Of a stretch of 64,000 nucleotides of DNA, positions 27,181 through 36,584 are shown in pieces. Each line of letters starts with the position of its first letter. Within the stretch, counting starts at the first letter, position 1. The notes below the pieces were generated by a model. The model saw only the letters and a program-made list of their open reading frames with translations. It was not told the DNA's origin and made no database searches. The position numbers were made by a program, and so were the translations under genes. This stretch comes from Bryobacterales bacterium (GTDB taxonomy: Bacteria > Acidobacteriota > Terriglobia > Bryobacterales > Bryobacteraceae), in assembly GCA_003164035.1 (NCBI GenBank), contig PLRS01000077.1:44059-108058 (forward strand), written 5' to 3'.

Positions 27181-28356
27181 ATGAAACGCCTGCTTCTGCC
27201 CATCCTGGTCGCCGCCGCCCTGCCGGCCGCGGATTCCCATATAATGCCCTCCATGAACGCCTTCACCATCGCCTGCTACAAACAATTCACGGGAGGCGAT
27301 GGGAACCTGATCCTCTCCCCCTTCAACATCGCCACGGCGCTTTCCATGGCCCTGGGCGGCGCCCGCGGCCGGACCGCCGAGGAAATCCAGTCCGTTCTCG
27401 AACTTCATTACGACTCCACCTACGATGCCGCCCTGGGAGCCCTGCTCGACGGCCTCGCCAAGGCCGGCAACGGCGGAGGCAACGAACTCCACACCGCCAA
27501 CGGACTCTGGGTGCAAAAAGGCTTCGCCATCCAACCGGCCTTCGAGAGCACGCTCGCCAACGATTACCACGCCCCGTTCAACCCGCTCGATTTCATCGCC
27601 AATCCCGAGGCCGCCCGGTCCCGGATCAACCGCTGGACCGAAGAGCAAACCAAGGAGAAGATCAAGGACCTGCTCCCGGCCGGTTCGCTCAATGCCCAGA
27701 CCCGGCTGGTCCTCACCAGCGCGATCTACTTCTACGGCCAGTGGCAGGACCCGTTCTCCACCTCGCGCACCCAGCCCGCGCCCTTCACCCTGCCCGATGG
27801 CGGCACCACCGAGGCCAACTTCATGAACCAGACCGCGCACTTCGGCTACGGGGAAACGCCTTCCGCCCAGATCCTCGAGATGCGCTACGCCGGCACCGGA
27901 ATCGCTTTCGACGTCCTGCTACCGAAGACCCCCGCCGGCCTTCCCAGCCTGGAGAAATCCCTGACATCGGAAAACCTGAAAGGCTGGCTCGGCAGCCTCA
28001 CCGTTCGGAATGTGGAAGTGAGCCTGCCGAAGTTCCGCGCCGAATCGGGATTTTCCCTGCGGCAGACGCTCTCCACCATGGGCATGCCTGCGGCGTTCAG
28101 CGACCGCGCCGATTTTTCGGGTATCGACCCGCAACGCCGCCTGGCGATTTCCGCCGTCGTCCACAAGGCTTTCGTGGATGTTGCCGAGCGGGGAACCGAA
28201 GCCGCCGCCGCCACCGGCGTTACCATGCACTCCCTGGCCATGCGCATGCCCGAACAGCCCGTGGTGTTCCGCGCCGATCACCCGTTCCTCTTCCTGATCC
28301 GCGACACGGGCACCGGAGTGGCCTTCTTCATCGGCCGTCTGACCAATCCGCGGTAG
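27181..28356 (+). CDS. secreted serpin with an inhibitory-type reactive loop
   Basis: 391 aa, with GAGGAGG just before ATG 27181 and a signal peptide (MKRLLLPILVAAALPAAD). The full serpin fold is present: NLILSPFNIATALSMALGGARGRT, NELHTANGLWVQ, LVLTSAIYFYGQWQDPF, VSLPKFRAESGF, HKAFVDVAERG and FRADHPFLFLIRD. The hinge is ERGTEAAAATG from residue 336, with small residues P15-P9 as in inhibitors. Counting from the hinge Glu (P17) puts P1-P1' at L352-A353, suggesting chymotrypsin- or elastase-like targets. No Cys in the loop. Confidence 0.93.
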   Translation: MKRLLLPILVAAALPAADSHIMPSMNAFTIACYKQFTGGDGNLILSPFNIATALSMALGGARGRTAEEIQSVLELHYDSTYDAALGALLDGLAKAGNGGGNELHTANGLWVQKGFAIQPAFESTLANDYHAPFNPLDFIANPEAARSRINRWTEEQTKEKIKDLLPAGSLNAQTRLVLTSAIYFYGQWQDPFSTSRTQPAPFTLPDGGTTEANFMNQTAHFGYGETPSAQILEMRYAGTGIAFDVLLPKTPAGLPSLEKSLTSENLKGWLGSLTVRNVEVSLPKFRAESGFSLRQTLSTMGMPAAFSDRADFSGIDPQRRLAISAVVHKAFVDVAERGTEAAAATGVTMHSLAMRMPEQPVVFRADHPFLFLIRDTGTGVAFFIGRLTNPR

Positions 28357-28642
28357 GAGCCGCACGCCTCCCGCTCGCGCATTGCCAGAGTCGGGCCTCC
28401 GATTTTTTCCGGGAAAGAGCCGGTCCCGGCGACGTCCCACCAATCCTGCAGAACGCTCCGATCATAGCGACTCTAGAAAGAGTGGGGGTACGCCGATATG
28501 TGAAATAGAGCCCTTGATATCGGAAATACCGAGTGCAGGAATCAATAGGAGGTTGGAAGGCCCGCCGAGCGGAGTTGCGGAACCAATGCCCTCGAATGGA
28601 GGCCAGAATGCTCGACTGGCTCCTGCACTGGCGTCCGCGAAA

Positions 28643-31600
28643 ATGCAAGAGAAGCCCGTGAATCGACTCACAGTTCGGCACAAACTGGCGACCGGTCTGG
28701 CAGCTCTCGTGTTGTCTGTGCTGGTGCTGGGCATTAGCTATCTGCGGGCCGTAACTACCCTGGGAAACTCCTTGGATTCGGCCATAAACAGCACGGCCAA
28801 GAAGCTCGAGCTTCTGGGCGCGGCGCAGGCGGCTTTCCAGGATCTGAAAGACGAATCCGTGCGCGAACAAATGGCCTACACCATACTGGAAATGGAGCGC
28901 CACTCGGGTGCCAACAGCCAGGCGCACAGCGGGCGCGAGGTGGCGTGCTCGGCCTGCCACGTCCCGGCAGCCTATGGCGATAGCATTCGAAAATCGGAAA
29001 CAGCCGGACAAAAGGTCAGGCAGCTTACCGGCGAGCTGCGCCGCATGGTTTCCGATGAAACGGCGAGAAAAGCCCTTGAAGCTATTGACCTCGGGGCGTC
29101 CAATTGGATGAGGAACGATCGCGATTACCTGGCACTCGCCGCTGCGAATCGGTTCGATGAGGCCCACACGATTTTGCGGGACACAATGCTGCCGATTCTG
29201 GAAGAAGTGGATCGATCGGCCAAACGCGTGTCCCAACGGGAGCGGGAAGCTCTGGCGGTTTCCCATCGGCAGGCGCGGGCCAACATCCTCTGGAGCCGTT
29301 GGATCGCATTCGATCTCATCGGTTTGAACCTGCTGGTGGCAGGTGCTGTGCTGTGGTTGGTCTACAGCGATCGCAGGCTGGCCGCCGAGTCGCTGTGCGA
29401 AAGCGAAGAGCGGTTTCGGACCGCCTTTGAACATGCTCCCTACGGGATGTGCCTGTGCGGGCTCGACGGACGCTTCCTGCAGGCCAACACCGCCCTCAGC
29501 CGGATGCTCGGCTATTCCCAGCGCGAGCTACTGGAAGGAGCCTGGCCGAAACTCACCTACCCGGCGGACATGGAACGTTCCAGACAGGCGATGTCTCAGT
29601 TCATGCACGGCGGGGCCGACTCGGTGGAGTTCGAGAAGCGATATGTCCATAAGACCGGCTACCCCATCTGGGTCCGGCTGAAGATCTCGGTCGTAAAGGA
29701 CGCTCACGGCGCCCCTGCGCACTTTATTACCCACGTCGAAGACATCCGCGAACGCAAGGGAGCCGAAGAAATGCTGCGCGCCAGCGAGGCGCGGTTCCGG
29801 GCGCTTGTCGAAAACAGCCTGGACGTCGTTTTCCTGCTCGACCGCAACGGAACGGTCAGCTATGCCGGGGCGTCCAGTCTTCGTGTGATGGGGTATCCGG
29901 AGGACGAATTCACCGGCCGGAGCATCTTCGACCGCGTCCACGCCGATCAACTGGAAACCACCCGCAATATTCTTGCGCGGACACTGGAAAATCCGGCGGA
30001 CATCCCGGGTGGAGAATTTCTCTACTTACATAGGAGCGGCTCCTGGCGATGGCTCGGCTTTACGGCCCGAAATCTGCTCGATCACCCGGACGTCCGGGCG
30101 ATCGTGGTCAACGCTCACGACATCGACGATCGAAAGCATGTGATGGCGGAGCTTCAGAACGCCAAGGAGGCCGCCGAGTCCGCCAGCCGGGCCAAAAGCG
30201 AGTTCCTGGCCAACATGAGCCACGAAGTCCGAACGCCCATGAATGGCGTGATCGGGTTGAACGGGCTGCTACTCGATACCGACCTGACGCCGGAGCAGCG
30301 GGAGTACGCCGAAACCGCGCGCCGGGCGGGAGAATCCCTGCTTACCGTCATCAACGACATCCTCGATTTCTCCAAGATCGAGGCCGGCAAGCTGCGCATC
30401 GAATCCTTTGTCTTCGACCTCGGCCTGGTGATCGAAGATGTCAACGAGATGCTGGCTGTCAAGGCGGAAGAAAAGACGCTCGACCTGCTGCTGGAATATC
30501 CGCCCGGCATTCCCCGGCAGTTTATCGGCGACGGCGGGCGAATCCGCCAGGTGGTGACCAATCTCGTCGGCAACGCCATCAAGTTCACACCCAGTGGCCA
30601 CATCGTCGTATCGGTGAGCTGCGACGGGCAGGCCGGGCGCCAGGCGCAGATGCGGGTTTCTGTAACCGATACGGGCATCGGCATCCCCGAGGACAAAATC
30701 GGCCTCTTGTTCGAGCAGTTCAGCCAGGTGGACGGTTCCACCACCCGCAATTACGGCGGCACCGGCTTGGGCCTGGCCATCTCCAAACGGCTGGTCAACC
30801 TGATGGGGGGAAGCATCGGCGTCAACAGCCGAATGGCACAGGGCTCCACGTTCTGGTTCACACTGCCGTTGCAACTCGAAACGCAGCCCAACCCGGCGCC
30901 TGTGTCGATCGACGAACTGCGCGGCACGCGTGCGCTCATCGTGGACGACAACGAAGTGAATCGCCGCGTGCTTCACGGGCAGATCGCCGCCTGGGGCATG
31001 CGCGATGGAAACTGCGCTTCGGGAGAAGAGGCGCTCCGCCTCCTCCAGGCCGCCTGCCTGGAGGGCGATCCGTACTCTATTGCCATCGTCGACTACCAGA
31101 TGCCCGGTATGGACGGAGGCACCCTCGCCGCCGCCATCAAGGACGATCCCACCACCCGGGATACCGTCGTCGTGATACTAACCTCGGTAAGTCACGGCGA
31201 TATGGATGCCGTATTGTGTGACGCCTACCTGGTGAAACCGGCTCGCCATTCGCAGCTCCTCCAGACCATCACCAACGCGTGGGCCAAGCTGCGCTGCGCC
31301 GACAACGCGGCCGCCGTCCCGTTCGCCCCCGCGGCGGCGCGCCGGGCCGCGCTGAAACCGGTAGCTTCCAGTGCCCCCGGCGGCCGCACCATCCGCATCC
31401 TGATCGCCGAAGACAATGCCGTCAACCAAAGGGTCGCGGTGAGGATGGTCGAGAAGCTCGGACTCCGGGCGGACGTCGCCGCCGACGGCCGGGAGGCCAT
31501 CCAACTTTTTCAGATGCTGCCCTACGATCTGATCCTCATGGACTGCCAGATGCCCAACATGGACGGCTACGAGGCGGCGCGCGAGATCCGCCGCCGCGAA

Positions 31601-31840
31601 CCGCCCGGCGGCAGCTCCCTCATCGTCGCCATGACCGCCGAAGCCATGGCCGGATCCCGCGAGCGTTGCCTCGAAGCCGGCATGGACGACTACATCGCCA
31701 AACCCGTCCGTTTCGACGACCTCTCCGCGGTGCTCAACAAGTGGCTCCCAGGAAACGATTCCCGCGAAGGACCGCGACGCAGCCAACCCTCCACACGCCG
31801 GCCCACCCAGGACCACCCGGCTCAACGGCTAACCTCTTAG
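28643..31840 (+). CDS. hybrid sensor histidine kinase, CxxCH sensor, 2 PAS, 2 receiver domains
   Basis: 1065 aa from ATG 28643 (GTG 28658 also fits the purine-rich AAGAGAAG). TM1 at residues 10-32 and TM2 near 218-238 enclose a four-helix-bundle-like periplasmic domain with a c-type heme motif CSACH at 102-106. Two PAS domains follow (SEERFRTAFEHAPYG and SEARFRALVENSLDV), then HisKA with H527 in NMSHEVRTPMNG, an HATPase (GDGGRIRQVVTNLVGNAIKF, GTGLGLAISKRLV), receiver 1 (D817 in IVDYQMPGMDG) and receiver 2 (D967 in LILMDCQMPNMDGYEAAREI). No HPt domain or output regulator is adjacent, so phosphate must pass to partners elsewhere. Confidence 0.9.
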   Translation: MQEKPVNRLTVRHKLATGLAALVLSVLVLGISYLRAVTTLGNSLDSAINSTAKKLELLGAAQAAFQDLKDESVREQMAYTILEMERHSGANSQAHSGREVACSACHVPAAYGDSIRKSETAGQKVRQLTGELRRMVSDETARKALEAIDLGASNWMRNDRDYLALAAANRFDEAHTILRDTMLPILEEVDRSAKRVSQREREALAVSHRQARANILWSRWIAFDLIGLNLLVAGAVLWLVYSDRRLAAESLCESEERFRTAFEHAPYGMCLCGLDGRFLQANTALSRMLGYSQRELLEGAWPKLTYPADMERSRQAMSQFMHGGADSVEFEKRYVHKTGYPIWVRLKISVVKDAHGAPAHFITHVEDIRERKGAEEMLRASEARFRALVENSLDVVFLLDRNGTVSYAGASSLRVMGYPEDEFTGRSIFDRVHADQLETTRNILARTLENPADIPGGEFLYLHRSGSWRWLGFTARNLLDHPDVRAIVVNAHDIDDRKHVMAELQNAKEAAESASRAKSEFLANMSHEVRTPMNGVIGLNGLLLDTDLTPEQREYAETARRAGESLLTVINDILDFSKIEAGKLRIESFVFDLGLVIEDVNEMLAVKAEEKTLDLLLEYPPGIPRQFIGDGGRIRQVVTNLVGNAIKFTPSGHIVVSVSCDGQAGRQAQMRVSVTDTGIGIPEDKIGLLFEQFSQVDGSTTRNYGGTGLGLAISKRLVNLMGGSIGVNSRMAQGSTFWFTLPLQLETQPNPAPVSIDELRGTRALIVDDNEVNRRVLHGQIAAWGMRDGNCASGEEALRLLQAACLEGDPYSIAIVDYQMPGMDGGTLAAAIKDDPTTRDTVVVILTSVSHGDMDAVLCDAYLVKPARHSQLLQTITNAWAKLRCADNAAAVPFAPAAARRAALKPVASSAPGGRTIRILIAEDNAVNQRVAVRMVEKLGLRADVAADGREAIQLFQMLPYDLILMDCQMPNMDGYEAAREIRRREPPGGSSLIVAMTAEAMAGSRERCLEAGMDDYIAKPVRFDDLSAVLNKWLPGNDSREGPRRSQPSTRRPTQDHPAQRLTS

Positions 31841-31845
31841 CTGTA

Positions 31846-33396
31846 TCAGACCAGAGCCACCACGTCCTTGGAACGTTCGGCCTTCATGTAGGCGTTGGGA
31901 TCGTGATAAAGAGCGTCTTCCGGGAGCCACTCCATCAACGGTCCGAGATCCTGGCGCACGATGTTTTTGTAGAACTGGGGGAGCGCGCCGCTTTCCTGCT
32001 CGAAATAGGGCCGGAATTGAGGGTCGCTGTCCAGGCGGGTGCGAATTTCCCGGTGGTATCGCGCCCGCCCGAACCCCTCCGTCGAAACTGCGCGCACCAC
32101 GTTCATCCAGCGGGAAGTGACTCCTTCGGTTGCCAGCAGGCGGCGAAAGATGGCGCGGGTGGAGAAGGAATAGCGGGTCAGGTCGAGGACCAGGTCGTAG
32201 AGTCTCCGCCAGGAATAGTTTGCCGGCCTGACGTTCATGGCGCCGTTATTGTTGAGGAAGTGGAACGGGAAGGGGAGCACCCGGCCCGACCGTTGGTAAT
32301 CCAGGTTGAGCGGCGCGGCCCGGCCGAAGGCGGAAAGCAGCGAATAGGCCGGAAAGGCGCCCGGAGTCATGTCCAGGAATCGCTTGGTGAGTTCAAAAGG
32401 GTCGGGCCCTTCGTCGGTGTCGAGCCCCAGCACGAAGTTGGTCTGGATATAAGGGATGTAGCTCAGAATCAGATTGACGTGTTCGGACACCTGGCGCACT
32501 TTGGCCATCCCGACCAGCGCGCCGGTCTTCGATTTATCGCCCAGCGCGAACCAGGATTCGATGCCCGGAAGGACGCCCTTGAATGAATTGCGTTTCAGCC
32601 GCTTGAGGTGCGCTTCGGAAAGCAGCGACAAACTGCTTTCGGCCACGAAGTCGATGCTGCCGGGAGGGACCGCGTCCTCGATCATGTCCAGATAGTCGTT
32701 GAAGCGCACTCCGAAATTGGGATCGTGCCAGGCTACCAGGGGCCGCTTGAACCTGGTCCGCAGGAAGCGGAGATCCTCGCGGAGCACTTCGAAATCCATG
32801 GGTTGATAGGGAACCGCGGCATCGATACAGAAGGCGCAGGTATAGGGGCAGCCCATACTGCCGAGCATGGGAACCATTTTGAGGAGAGGCGCTTTCCGTA
32901 GCGTCTGGTCGATAAACTGCCAGCGCTCGCGCACGCCGGGGAGCGTTCCGGGCTGGCGGGAGGCCGCAAGGCAAACGCCCGCGGGGCGATGTTGCGAGCA
33001 ATCCCGCAACACATCGCAAAGCACATCTTTGTCGGTGAAGCCGAGCACATAGTCGAAGTACCGCGCGGCGTCCTCGGGGTAGCAGCGGGCGTGCGGGCCT
33101 CCGATGGCCGTGATCGCCCCCCTCGCGCGAAAAAGATTACTCAACGCATACGCCGTGTGCGCGGCTTCGGTGAACGCTCCGATGAAGACCAGGTCGACGT
33201 TATCCGGCAGTTCGGTCAGCAGGTCTTCAAACCCGGTGTAGCAGACGAAAGTGACCTCGTGTCCCTGCTCTTGGCACCAGACCCCAATGACCTGGGGCAT
33301 GATGCTGGCCAGGCTGGCGTTCATGATGCGTGCGTATAGAGCCCGGGTGGGACCTCTGGAAACGATGTCGATAATCCCTATGCGCAGCCTTTTCAT
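31846..33396 (-). CDS. B12-binding-domain radical SAM protein
   Basis: 516 aa. The N-terminal 150 residues form a cobalamin-binding-like Rossmann domain (MPQVIGVWCQEQGHEVTFV, DLVFIGAFTEAAHTAYALS, AITAIGGPHARCYPEDA) without a DxHxxG motif. The radical SAM cluster is CPYTCAFC (C-x3-C-x2-C) near residue 185, followed by VAWHDPNFGVRFNDYLDMI and an LPGIES segment. Relatives include BchE, HpnJ and RiPP methyltransferases or thioether enzymes; the reaction cannot be told. It is convergent with the histidine kinase gene (5 bp gap) and preceded on its own strand by two 65-aa ORFs. Confidence 0.88.
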   Translation of the reverse strand: MKRLRIGIIDIVSRGPTRALYARIMNASLASIMPQVIGVWCQEQGHEVTFVCYTGFEDLLTELPDNVDLVFIGAFTEAAHTAYALSNLFRARGAITAIGGPHARCYPEDAARYFDYVLGFTDKDVLCDVLRDCSQHRPAGVCLAASRQPGTLPGVRERWQFIDQTLRKAPLLKMVPMLGSMGCPYTCAFCIDAAVPYQPMDFEVLREDLRFLRTRFKRPLVAWHDPNFGVRFNDYLDMIEDAVPPGSIDFVAESSLSLLSEAHLKRLKRNSFKGVLPGIESWFALGDKSKTGALVGMAKVRQVSEHVNLILSYIPYIQTNFVLGLDTDEGPDPFELTKRFLDMTPGAFPAYSLLSAFGRAAPLNLDYQRSGRVLPFPFHFLNNNGAMNVRPANYSWRRLYDLVLDLTRYSFSTRAIFRRLLATEGVTSRWMNVVRAVSTEGFGRARYHREIRTRLDSDPQFRPYFEQESGALPQFYKNIVRQDLGPLMEWLPEDALYHDPNAYMKAERSKDVVALV

Positions 33397-33470
33397 GAAC
33401 GCCCCCTTCGCTTTCGGCGCCGGGCGGCGTCCACCGGGTCGCGACGCAGCGAATCCGGCCGCCCGACGAT

Positions 33471-33668
33471 CTAATTCAGCCTTCGGCGTTTGCCGCCGAA
33501 CAGCAGGGCCGCCTCATCGCGGGTGCGCTTGCATTCCGGACAGAGCGGCAGGTTCTTGGGTGCGGCGCGGTGGTCGTCCCGCGCCGCGGCGATGAACTGC
33601 CCGCAGAAGCTGAACACACTCAGCGGGCGAATGGCGTGGCGGACGTTAGCTTGCGATGGTGAATTCAT
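33471..33668 (-). CDS. 65-aa protein with CPEC knuckle, upstream of radical SAM gene
   Basis: GGGAG sits 5-6 nt before ATG 33668, supporting translation. One zinc-knuckle-like motif, LPLCPECKRTRDEAALLFGG, and one other Cys (FSFCGQF). Basic tail (GKRRRLN). It ends 74 bp before the radical SAM gene, so co-transcription is likely. Could be a small regulator, a zinc-binding accessory or a peptide substrate. Confidence 0.55.
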   Translation of the reverse strand: MNSPSQANVRHAIRPLSVFSFCGQFIAAARDDHRAAPKNLPLCPECKRTRDEAALLFGGKRRRLN

Positions 33669-33750
33669 ATCGGCTCCCTTGTCCTTATCGGTCTTGAAGC
33701 TGCCGCGGCCGTGACCGGCGCCGGCTGTGGTCAGGCTACCCCGCCGGCTT

Positions 33751-33948
33751 TCAATTAACGGACTGGCTGTAAATGGGAGTGTGGCGGCCGCAGGATACTT
33801 CCTCTGTTTCGGCCAGCGCCGCCGCCTCTGACCGCGTATGCCAAAGGCCGGTCTGCGGGTTACGGTAAATCACCCAGCCGCGCTCATTCGTCCGATAACT
33901 CCATCCTGCATTCGTCAGCGCGACGTGGGTATTCTCGAACAGGGACAC
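33751..33948 (-). CDS. 65-aa aromatic-rich small protein
   Basis: GTG start at 33948 with AAAGG 7 nt upstream. Contains GWSYRTNERGWVIYRNP followed by QTGLWHTRSEAAALAE, a compact aromatic beta-hairpin-like pattern seen in small acidobacterial hypotheticals. It is 82 bp upstream of the CPEC protein. No known domain. Confidence 0.5.
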   Translation of the reverse strand: MSLFENTHVALTNAGWSYRTNERGWVIYRNPQTGLWHTRSEAAALAETEEVSCGRHTPIYSQSVN

Positions 33949-34110
33949 AGTACGACCTTTCTAGCTCGAAGGCGGCGAAAAACGACGATTCGCGCCCATG
34001 ATCGTCTCAGGTTAGACCCGCATCGTTCCGGATGTATGTTCAAAAGTGCACACTGGCGGCGGACCTGGGCTTTTTGCGGCGGGATTGAGTATCTTGCCGT
34101 ACGTTTCGCC

Positions 34111-36264
34111 CTAACTTCCGCTCTTCTTCCTGCCGTGAGCCCTGCGGCGCTCCAGAAACCACTCCTGGCTGTTGACGGGCGCTTTGCCGCCGGCCGCCTT
34201 TTTGCGAGTATAGTTGCCGGCAGCGTTCATCTGCCGCGCCTTCACGTTGTCCGCCAGGTACGTCTTCAGCACGCCGTCCCGAATGGAGCGAACCAGGCCC
34301 GGGTCGCGAATCGGCGCCAGCACCTCCACGCGGTGGTCGATATTGCGCGACATCAGGTCGGCGCTGCCGATATAAATCTCTTCCTCGCCGCCGTTGTGAA
34401 AGTAGTAGACCCGGCTGTGCTCCAGAAACCGCCCCACGATGCTGGTCACTTCGATGTTCTCGCTCACCTGCGGCACTCCCGGCCGCAGGCAGCAGATGCC
34501 GCGCACCAGGAGTTGAATCCTGACCCCCGCCCGCGAGGCCTCGTAGAGCAGCCGGATGATCTCCGGTTCGGCCAGTGAGTTCACTTTGAAAATCAGGTGC
34601 GCCTTGTCGCCGCGGAGCGCAATCTCGATCTCGCGCGCGATCATCGCCTCCAGCCGCGAGCGCAGGTTCACCGGCGCCACCATCAACCGCCGGTAATCGA
34701 TCTTATCCGAATACCCGGTCAGATAGTTGAACAGGTTGCTCACGTCGCCGGCGATTTCTTCGTCGTTGGTGAATAGTCCGATATCGGTGTACAGGTGCGC
34801 CGTCACCGCGTTGTAATTGCCGGTGGACAGGTGGACGTAGCGCGCAATCCGGTCCTGTTCGCGCCGCACCACCAGCGTCACTTTGCAGTGCACCTTGAGA
34901 CCGATAATGCCGTACACCACGTGAACCCCGGCGCGCTCCAGCGCCCGCGCCCATTCGATATTGCTCTCTTCGTCGAAACGCGCCTTCAGTTCCACCAGCG
35001 CCGCCACCTGCTTATCTTCTTCCACGGCCTCCAGCAGCGCTTCCACCACCGGCGCGTTGCGCCCCACCCGGTACAGGCAGGTCTTGATGGCCAGCACGTT
35101 GGGGTCGCGCGCGGCCTTGCGCACGAATTCGATCACCGGCTGGAAAGAGTCGAACGGGTGGTGCATCAGAATATCGCGCTTGCGAATCGCCGCGAAGACG
35201 TCGTCCTCGTCGGAAATCTCGGCCAGCTCGGCGGGAATCGCCGGCACGAACGGCGGGTCCTTCAGCTCCGGCCTGGGCAGGTTGTACAAACTCATCAGCC
35301 GCTTCAGCGCCAGGGGATGGAAGGTGCGATAGACCTCCGTCGGACCCACCTCCAGGTTGTTCGACAGAATCTCCAGGATCGGCGGGGGCATGTCGTGGGT
35401 CACCATCAGCCGCACTACGCTTTGAAAACGCCGCTGCCGGATCCCCTCCTCAATGGTCTCCAGCAGATCCTCCGCTTCCAGTTCCTTGATCGCCATATCG
35501 GCGTCACGCGTCACGTGGAACGGGTGCGACTCCAGCACTTCCATCCCCGGAAACAGCGCCCCCAGGTGCGCCGCGATCACCTGCTCCAGCCACACCAACT
35601 CCACCCGCCCGTGCCGCGTTCCCTTGGCTTTCGGCTTGGAGGTGCCGTTCACCGCCACCAGTTGCGGCAGCGAGTCCGGCACCTTCACGCGCGCGAAATG
35701 CTCCGTGCCGGCCCGGTCCCGGATCAGCACCGCCAGGTTCAGGCTCAGGTTCGAAATATGCGGGAACGGACGCCCCGGATCGAACGCCAGCGGCGTCAGC
35801 ACTTTGAAAATCGTCTCCTCGAAATACTCCTGCGCGCGCTTTCGCTGCGCCTCGTTGAGGTCGCCGTACTCGTGGATCCAGATGCCCTGTTCGTTCAGCG
35901 CGGGCAGCAAACGTTCCAGCGCGCGGCGCGCCTCGCTGAGCAGTTTCTTGCACTCGCGCCGGATCGCCACCAGTTGCGCCCGCGCGCTCATCCCATCCGC
36001 CCCGGCATCCACCGTTCCTGCTTCCAGTTGGGCTTCCAGGCCCGCCACCCGCACCATGAAGAATTCGTCCAGGTTGGAACCCAGAATCGACAGGAACTTC
36101 ACCCGCTCCAGCAGCGGGTTGTTCTCGTCCTCCGCCTCTTCCAGCACCCGACGCTGGAATTGCAGCAGGCTCAGTTCGCGGTTGACATAGAGCGAGGAGT
36201 CCTTAAGATCGGGTTCGCCGGCCGGAGCCAGCCTGGTGGCCTGTGCTTGCGCTTTCTTCGGCAT
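34111..36264 (-). CDS. ppk1: polyphosphate kinase 1
   Basis: 717 aa from ATG 36264, the usual PPK1 length. The N-domain starts SLYVNRELSLLQFQRRVLEEA and LSILGSNLDEFFMVRVAGL. Catalytic His is H459 in IGLKVHCKVTLVVRR, with RYVHLSTGNYNAVTAHLYTD after it and the second PLD-like motif at SADLMSRNIDHRVEVLAPI. It polymerises ATP gamma-phosphate into polyphosphate and runs in reverse. The C-terminus ends in a Lys/Arg-rich tail. No ppx or pho genes adjoin it. Confidence 0.96.
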   Translation of the reverse strand: MPKKAQAQATRLAPAGEPDLKDSSLYVNRELSLLQFQRRVLEEAEDENNPLLERVKFLSILGSNLDEFFMVRVAGLEAQLEAGTVDAGADGMSARAQLVAIRRECKKLLSEARRALERLLPALNEQGIWIHEYGDLNEAQRKRAQEYFEETIFKVLTPLAFDPGRPFPHISNLSLNLAVLIRDRAGTEHFARVKVPDSLPQLVAVNGTSKPKAKGTRHGRVELVWLEQVIAAHLGALFPGMEVLESHPFHVTRDADMAIKELEAEDLLETIEEGIRQRRFQSVVRLMVTHDMPPPILEILSNNLEVGPTEVYRTFHPLALKRLMSLYNLPRPELKDPPFVPAIPAELAEISDEDDVFAAIRKRDILMHHPFDSFQPVIEFVRKAARDPNVLAIKTCLYRVGRNAPVVEALLEAVEEDKQVAALVELKARFDEESNIEWARALERAGVHVVYGIIGLKVHCKVTLVVRREQDRIARYVHLSTGNYNAVTAHLYTDIGLFTNDEEIAGDVSNLFNYLTGYSDKIDYRRLMVAPVNLRSRLEAMIAREIEIALRGDKAHLIFKVNSLAEPEIIRLLYEASRAGVRIQLLVRGICCLRPGVPQVSENIEVTSIVGRFLEHSRVYYFHNGGEEEIYIGSADLMSRNIDHRVEVLAPIRDPGLVRSIRDGVLKTYLADNVKARQMNAAGNYTRKKAAGGKAPVNSQEWFLERRRAHGRKKSGS

Positions 36265-36584
36265 GAAGCTTCCACTAGTGTACGGAGGAATCGCCGCGTT
36301 GGGAAGACGAGCCCGGCGCCGGCGGTACCGGCTCCCATTCACGCTGCCGTAACAAGATCTTTCGCGGCCTTTCGTTTGCGGCATTGTATAACTGAGTAAT
36401 GCAGTGCAGGAAGCGTGGTTGCGTACCGGCATCTGTTTTCCGTTTTCCGGATTGCCAGCGATCCACCGGCAGCCGCAAGGCGCCTTTCCGAGCCGCGACC
36501 GTTAGGGAGCGGTCTTGCGCCAACGGCTGAGCGCTGATAGCTCGGACATAACAGCCGAAGGGTACCGCCGACAAAGAGGCTAGG
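36265..36584. other. divergent intergenic region with repeat fragment
   Basis: 320 bp between ppk1 and the ABC operon. At 36488-36512 it holds 25 bp matching the right inner arm of the MITE-like element (CCGAGCCGCGACCG and AGGGAGCGG). At 36525-36545 is a GCTGAGCGCTGATAGCT fragment of the other palindromic repeat. Promoters for both genes must lie here; none is clear. Confidence 0.55.
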
